Of a DNA stretch of 64,000 nucleotides, positions 60,970 through 64,000 are shown in pieces. The notes beneath the pieces were generated by a model. The model ran no database searches. It saw only the letters and a program-made list of their open reading frames with translations, and was not told where the DNA came from. Positions within the stretch are counted from its first letter, which is position 1. Every line of letters begins with the position of its first letter. Position numbers and translations under genes: made by a program. The DNA lies in assembly GCF_001424225.1 (NCBI RefSeq), contig NZ_LMOR01000002.1:248001-312000 (forward strand). Reading direction: 5' to 3'. This DNA is from Microbacterium sp. Leaf151. GTDB taxonomy: Bacteria; Actinomycetota; Actinomycetes; Actinomycetales; Microbacteriaceae.

Positions 60970-62649
60970 TCAGTCGGACAACAGCTGGTCGCGCACCTGC
61001 CGCCGCAGGACCTTGCCGATGAGCGAGCGCGGGAGCTCCTCGACCACGACGAGGCGCTTCGGCACTTTGTAGGGCGTCAGGATGCCGCGCGCGAACGCGC
61101 GGACGGCCTCCGCCTCGAACGTGTCGGGATCCGAAGGGACGACCGCCGCGACGACCTGCTCGCCGGAGTGCTCGTCGGGCAGCCCCACGACCGCGACGTC
61201 GATCACGGACGGGTGCTGGCGCAGCACGCTCTCGACCTCGGTGGGGGCCACGTTGAAGCCGCCGGTGATGATCAGTTCTTTGATCCGGTCGGCGATGCGG
61301 ACGAAGCCCGCCTCGTCGATCGTCACGATGTCACCGGTGCGGAACCAGTCGTCGACGAACACGGCCGCGGTTTCTTCGGGCTTGCCGTAGTACCCGCGGA
61401 ACACCTGCGGCCCCCGTACGAGGAGTTCGCCGCGCTCGACGTCGGTGTGCGGGTCGTCGGGGTCGACGACGCGGCACTCCGTCCCCGGGAGGGGCAGCCC
61501 CACCGTTCCGGCGACACGGTTGTCGGCGACGGGGTTCGCCATCAGCACGGGGGAGCACTCGCTGAGGCCGTACCCCTCGACGAGGAACCCGCCCGTCGCC
61601 TTCTCGAACGGCACGACGAGCTCGTGCGGGAGGGCCATGGCGCCGGAGATGGCCACGTCGGTGCCGGCGAGCGAGACACCCTGCTGCTGCGCCGCCGTCA
61701 GGAGCCGGTCGGCGATGGGCGGCACGAGCGGGAGGAACGTGGCCGGGTGCTTCTTCGTGGCGGCGAGCACGAGATCGGGATCGAACTTCGGGAAGAGCAC
61801 CAGACGCGCGCCCATGGACATCGCGAATGTCAGGCACAGCGTGAGGCCGTAGGCATGGAACATCGGCAGGACCGCGTAGACCACGCACCCCTCGCCCCGG
61901 ACGATCTGCGGGACCCACGCCCGCGCCTGAGCGGCGTTCGCGAGGAGGTTCGCGTGAGTGAGCATCGCACCCTTCGGTGTGCCCGTCGTGCCACTCGTGT
62001 ACTGGATGATCGCGAGGTCATCGGCCGCGGGGCCGGGATGCGAGGCCGGAAGCGCCGTGTGCCGGACGAGATCGTCCCAGTCGACCGCGCCTTTCGTCTT
62101 CGCATGGAGTGCCGACCGCGACCGCCGTGCCTTGGCGAGCGGAAGTCGGAGGGCGAGACGCGTCATCAGGGGCATCGCGCGGGTCACGTCGACCGAGACG
62201 AGCGTGTCGACGCGGAGGTCGACGGGGAACTCCTGCACCGTCGCGACGACCTTGCTCCACACGATCGCGTGCTTCGCACCGTGGTCTTCGAACTGCTTGC
62301 GCAGTTCGCGCGGGGTGTAGAGCGGATTGTGTTCGACCACCACTGCGCCCAGGCGCAGCACCGCGTAGAAGGCGACGATGTGCTGCGGACAGTTCGGCAG
62401 CACGATGGCGACGGGATCCCCCGCACGGACACCCTGGGCCGCCAAGGCGGCAGCTGCGCGCGCGATCTGCTCGGAGAGCTCGGCGTAGGTCGTCTCCCGT
62501 CCGAAGAACTGCAGGGCAGGGGCGTCGGGATAATCGCGGACGGACGCGTCGACGATGTCGATGAGCGAACCGCTCTGCGGGGCCAGGTCTTCCGGCACCC
62601 CCGCGGCGTAGCTCGTGGTCCAGGGTCGCGGCGGATCGAAGCTCGTCAC
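60970..62649 (-). CDS. Long-chain fatty acid--CoA ligase, AMP-dependent
   Basis: A 559-residue ANL-family adenylating enzyme that activates fatty acids to acyl-CoA. The phosphate loop is YTSGTTGTPKGAML near 215. The A5 and A8 motifs appear as EGYGLSECSPV and FRTGDIVTIDEAGFVRIADRIKELI (split). The catalytic lysine is in LPRSLIGKVLRRQV near the C-terminus. No signal peptide is present. TAGGCT (62656-62661) lies 6 nt upstream of the GTG. It is monocistronic. Confidence 0.92.
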   Translation of the reverse strand: MTSFDPPRPWTTSYAAGVPEDLAPQSGSLIDIVDASVRDYPDAPALQFFGRETTYAELSEQIARAAAALAAQGVRAGDPVAIVLPNCPQHIVAFYAVLRLGAVVVEHNPLYTPRELRKQFEDHGAKHAIVWSKVVATVQEFPVDLRVDTLVSVDVTRAMPLMTRLALRLPLAKARRSRSALHAKTKGAVDWDDLVRHTALPASHPGPAADDLAIIQYTSGTTGTPKGAMLTHANLLANAAQARAWVPQIVRGEGCVVYAVLPMFHAYGLTLCLTFAMSMGARLVLFPKFDPDLVLAATKKHPATFLPLVPPIADRLLTAAQQQGVSLAGTDVAISGAMALPHELVVPFEKATGGFLVEGYGLSECSPVLMANPVADNRVAGTVGLPLPGTECRVVDPDDPHTDVERGELLVRGPQVFRGYYGKPEETAAVFVDDWFRTGDIVTIDEAGFVRIADRIKELIITGGFNVAPTEVESVLRQHPSVIDVAVVGLPDEHSGEQVVAAVVPSDPDTFEAEAVRAFARGILTPYKVPKRLVVVEELPRSLIGKVLRRQVRDQLLSD

Positions 62650-62655
62650 CCGGCC

Positions 62656-62661
62656 AGCCTA
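62656..62661 (-). promoter_or_regulatory. Leaderless -10 for the acyl-CoA ligase gene
   Basis: TAGGCT on the minus strand ends 6 nt before the GTG at 62649. Confidence 0.58.
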
Positions 62662-62791
62662 GAACGCGGGCTGTTCCCGCCGGCCGACCTGTCCACAGCC
62701 GACGAGGAACGATCGGTCACCCGGTTCCCGGGGGACGGGAATCGACGCGCACCCCATCCACCGCGGTCCCGGGTGTCGGCGACGCGCGAAC

Positions 62792-62797
62792 TAGACT
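62792..62797 (+). promoter_or_regulatory. Leaderless -10 for gatC
   Basis: TAGACT ends 6 nt before the gatC GTG (62804). The rest of the 154-bp divergent gap shows nothing else I can name. Confidence 0.6.
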
Positions 62798-62803
62798 CGA
62801 CGG

Positions 62804-63103
62804 GTGTCTGAAATCACCCCTGATCTCGTGCGCCATCTCGGTGTGCTCGCTCGGATCCAGTTGAGCGACGAAGAGGTGCAGAGCCTCACCGGCCAACTGG
62901 ATGCCATCGTCGACAACATCGCGAAGGTGTCCGAGGTCGCGACCCCGGATGTCGTCGCGACGAGCCACCCGATCCCGCTCGAGAACGTCTTCCGCCCCGA
63001 CGTCGTGCAGCCGCAGCTGACGCGCGAGCAGGTGCTGCAGAACGCGCCCGACCAAGCCGACGGCCGTTTCCGCGTCACCGCGATCCTGGGGGAGGAACAG
63101 TGA
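62804..63103 (+). CDS. gatC: Asp-tRNA(Asn)/Glu-tRNA(Gln) amidotransferase subunit C
   Basis: GatC (99 aa) holds GatA and GatB together in the amidotransferase that makes Gln-tRNA(Gln) and Asn-tRNA(Asn). [18 protein letters not shown] and [24 protein letters not shown] (split) are the family signatures. The GTG start has leaderless spacing. Its stop overlaps the start of a 23-codon frame that leads to gatA. Confidence 0.96.
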   Translation: MSEITPDLVRHLGVLARIQLSDEEVQSLTGQLDAIVDNIAKVSEVATPDVVATSHPIPLENVFRPDVVQPQLTREQVLQNAPDQADGRFRVTAILGEEQ

Positions 63104-63171
63104 CCGGCAACATCCCGTCGACGACCGACCTCGTGTGCACTGCGTCCGCGAAGAAGGAGCAGGGACGATGA
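63100..63171 (+). CDS. Candidate 23-residue bridging ORF between gatC and gatA
   Basis: GTG at 63100 overlaps the gatC stop (GTGA), and its TGA at 63169-63171 overlaps the gatA ATG (ATGA). GGAGG lies 4 nt upstream of the GTG, and AAGGAG for gatA lies inside the frame. It would let ribosomes pass from gatC to gatA without leaving the message. The peptide ([12 protein letters not shown]...) has no recognisable homology, and chance is possible. Confidence 0.35.
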   Translation: MTGNIPSTTDLVCTASAKKEQGR

Positions 63172-64000
63172 GCGATCTCACCCGCCTGACCGCAGCCGAG
63201 CTGGCCGCGAAGCTCTCGGCATCCGAGGTGTCCAGCGTCGAAGCCACGCAGGCGCATCTCGACCGCATCGCCGCCGTCGACGGTGACGTCCACGCCTTCC
63301 TCCACGTCAGTGACCACGCGCTCGACGTCGCGCGCGACATCGACCGCCGCCGCGCCGCCGGTGAGCCGCTGCACGAGCTGGCCGGTGTTCCCCTGGCGGT
63401 GAAAGACGTCCTGGTCACCACCGACATGCCCTCCACGAGCGGATCGAAGATCCTCGAGGGCTACATGTCGCCCTACGACGCCACTGTCGTTGCGCGCTCG
63501 CGCGCTGCGGGCCTGGTTCCGCTGGGCAAGACCAACATGGACGAGTTCGCGATGGGCTCCTCCACCGAGTTCTCGGCATACGGCCCCACCCGGAACCCGT
63601 GGGATCTCGACCGCATCCCCGGAGGCTCCGGCGGTGGGTCGGCCGCGGCCGTCGCCGCTTTCGAGGCGCCGCTCGCCCTCGGCTCCGACACCGGCGGCTC
63701 GATCCGCCAGCCTGCGCACGTCACCGGCACGGTGGGCGTGAAGCCGACCTACGGCGGAGTGAGCCGGTACGGCGCCATCGCGCTGGCATCCAGCCTCGAT
63801 CAGGTCGGGCCGGTCACCCGCACCGTGCTCGACGCGGGACTGCTGCACGACGTCATCGGCGGACACGACGCGAACGACTCGACCTCGCTCTCTGACGCGT
63901 GGCCGTCGTTCGCCGCGGCCGCCCGCGAGGGTGCGACGGGTCAGGTGCTGAAGGGACTCAGGGTCGGCGTCGTCCGCGAGCTCGACGGCAGCGGCTTCCA
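63168..64000 (+). CDS. gatA: Asp-tRNA(Asn)/Glu-tRNA(Gln) amidotransferase subunit A, N-terminal part
   Basis: The first 277 codons of GatA, cut off by the window end. GatA is the amidase that releases ammonia from glutamine. The catalytic triad can be read as Lys in PLAVKDVLV (about 76), the cis-Ser in [13 protein letters not shown] (about 150) and the nucleophile Ser in [12 protein letters not shown] (about 174). AAGGAG lies 8 nt before the ATG. GatC is directly upstream; gatB would be expected downstream. Confidence 0.95.
   Translation, partial: MSDLTRLTAAELAAKLSASEVSSVEATQAHLDRIAAVDGDVHAFLHVSDHALDVARDIDRRRAAGEPLHELAGVPLAVKDVLVTTDMPSTSGSKILEGYMSPYDATVVARSRAAGLVPLGKTNMDEFAMGSSTEFSAYGPTRNPWDLDRIPGGSGGGSAAAVAAFEAPLALGSDTGGSIRQPAHVTGTVGVKPTYGGVSRYGAIALASSLDQVGPVTRTVLDAGLLHDVIGGHDANDSTSLSDAWPSFAAAAREGATGQVLKGLRVGVVRELDGSGF

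Overview
The window is a high-GC (about 70% by eye) actinobacterial chromosome segment. Protein sequences, gene order (rplS-lepB-rnhB-DUF2469-yraN-yifB-dprA-xerC...rpsB-tsf-pyrH-frr-cdsA; DUF177-rpmF-rnc-mutM-smc-ftsY; rpsP-khpA-rimM-trmD) and start-codon habits point to Microbacteriaceae, most likely Microbacterium. Almost everything is core housekeeping; I see no prophage, insertion sequence, CRISPR array, rRNA or tRNA gene.

Layout. 1-4.7 kb: end of leuD, then murA, a PlsC-like acyltransferase, gpsA and ddl in one overlapping run (peptidoglycan and phospholipid precursors). 5-10 kb: a DUF3515 lipoprotein divergent from thiL, then rsmD, recG and coaD. 10.2-12.6 kb: DUF177, rpmF, rnc, mutM. 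12.7-14.4 kb: a small minus-strand operon of a 37-residue micro-ORF, an unknown 93-residue protein and a tandem GNAT acetyltransferase. 14.5-23.7 kb: smc, ftsY, a DUF2004-like protein, lipA-lipB with a divergent TetR regulator, and ffh. 23.7-25.7 kb: an SGNH lipoprotein and a GCS2-type carboxylate-amine ligase. 25.9-28.9 kb: rpsP-khpA-rimM-trmD, then map. 29-36.3 kb: a membrane protein, rplS, lepB-rnhB, DUF2469, yraN-yifB-dprA-xerC. 36.3-37.8 kb: a tandem-repeat array, a DUF3060 lipoprotein and a degenerate M23 protein. 38.1-44.9 kb: rpsB, tsf, pyrH, frr, cdsA, a DivIVA-repeat protein, a lysozyme-like cell-wall protein, a small zinc protein and an alpha/beta hydrolase. 45-49 kb: an AI-2E-type exporter, an unusual 600-residue membrane/lipoprotein fusion and a thioredoxin-TPR protein. 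49-55.4 kb: glgX, glgE and glgB (alpha-glucan metabolism). 55.4-64 kb: cysteine desulfurase plus mnmA (tRNA 2-thiouridine), ligA, a lipoprotein, an acyl-CoA ligase, gatC and the start of gatA.

Gene logic. Translation and its quality control dominate (S2, S16, L19, L32, EF-Ts, RRF, RimM, TrmD, RsmD, MnmA, GatCA, Map). SRP targeting (Ffh, FtsY, LepB), DNA processing (RecG, MutM, SMC, LigA, DprA, YifB, XerC, RNase HII) and cell-envelope synthesis follow.

Regulatory style. About twenty genes have a TANNNT-like -10 hexamer whose last base lies 6 or 7 nt before the start codon, which predicts leaderless transcripts. The ribosomal protein genes instead have long structured leaders. The heptamer GGATGCC/GGCATCC occurs about 100 times, including in intergenic DNA and as inverted pairs in two terminator-like hairpins. 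The most unusual items are this heptamer, the micro-ORF operon, the dyad between lipB and its TetR neighbour, the structured tsf leader, the xerC-derived tandem repeat and the M23 protein that lacks catalytic histidines.
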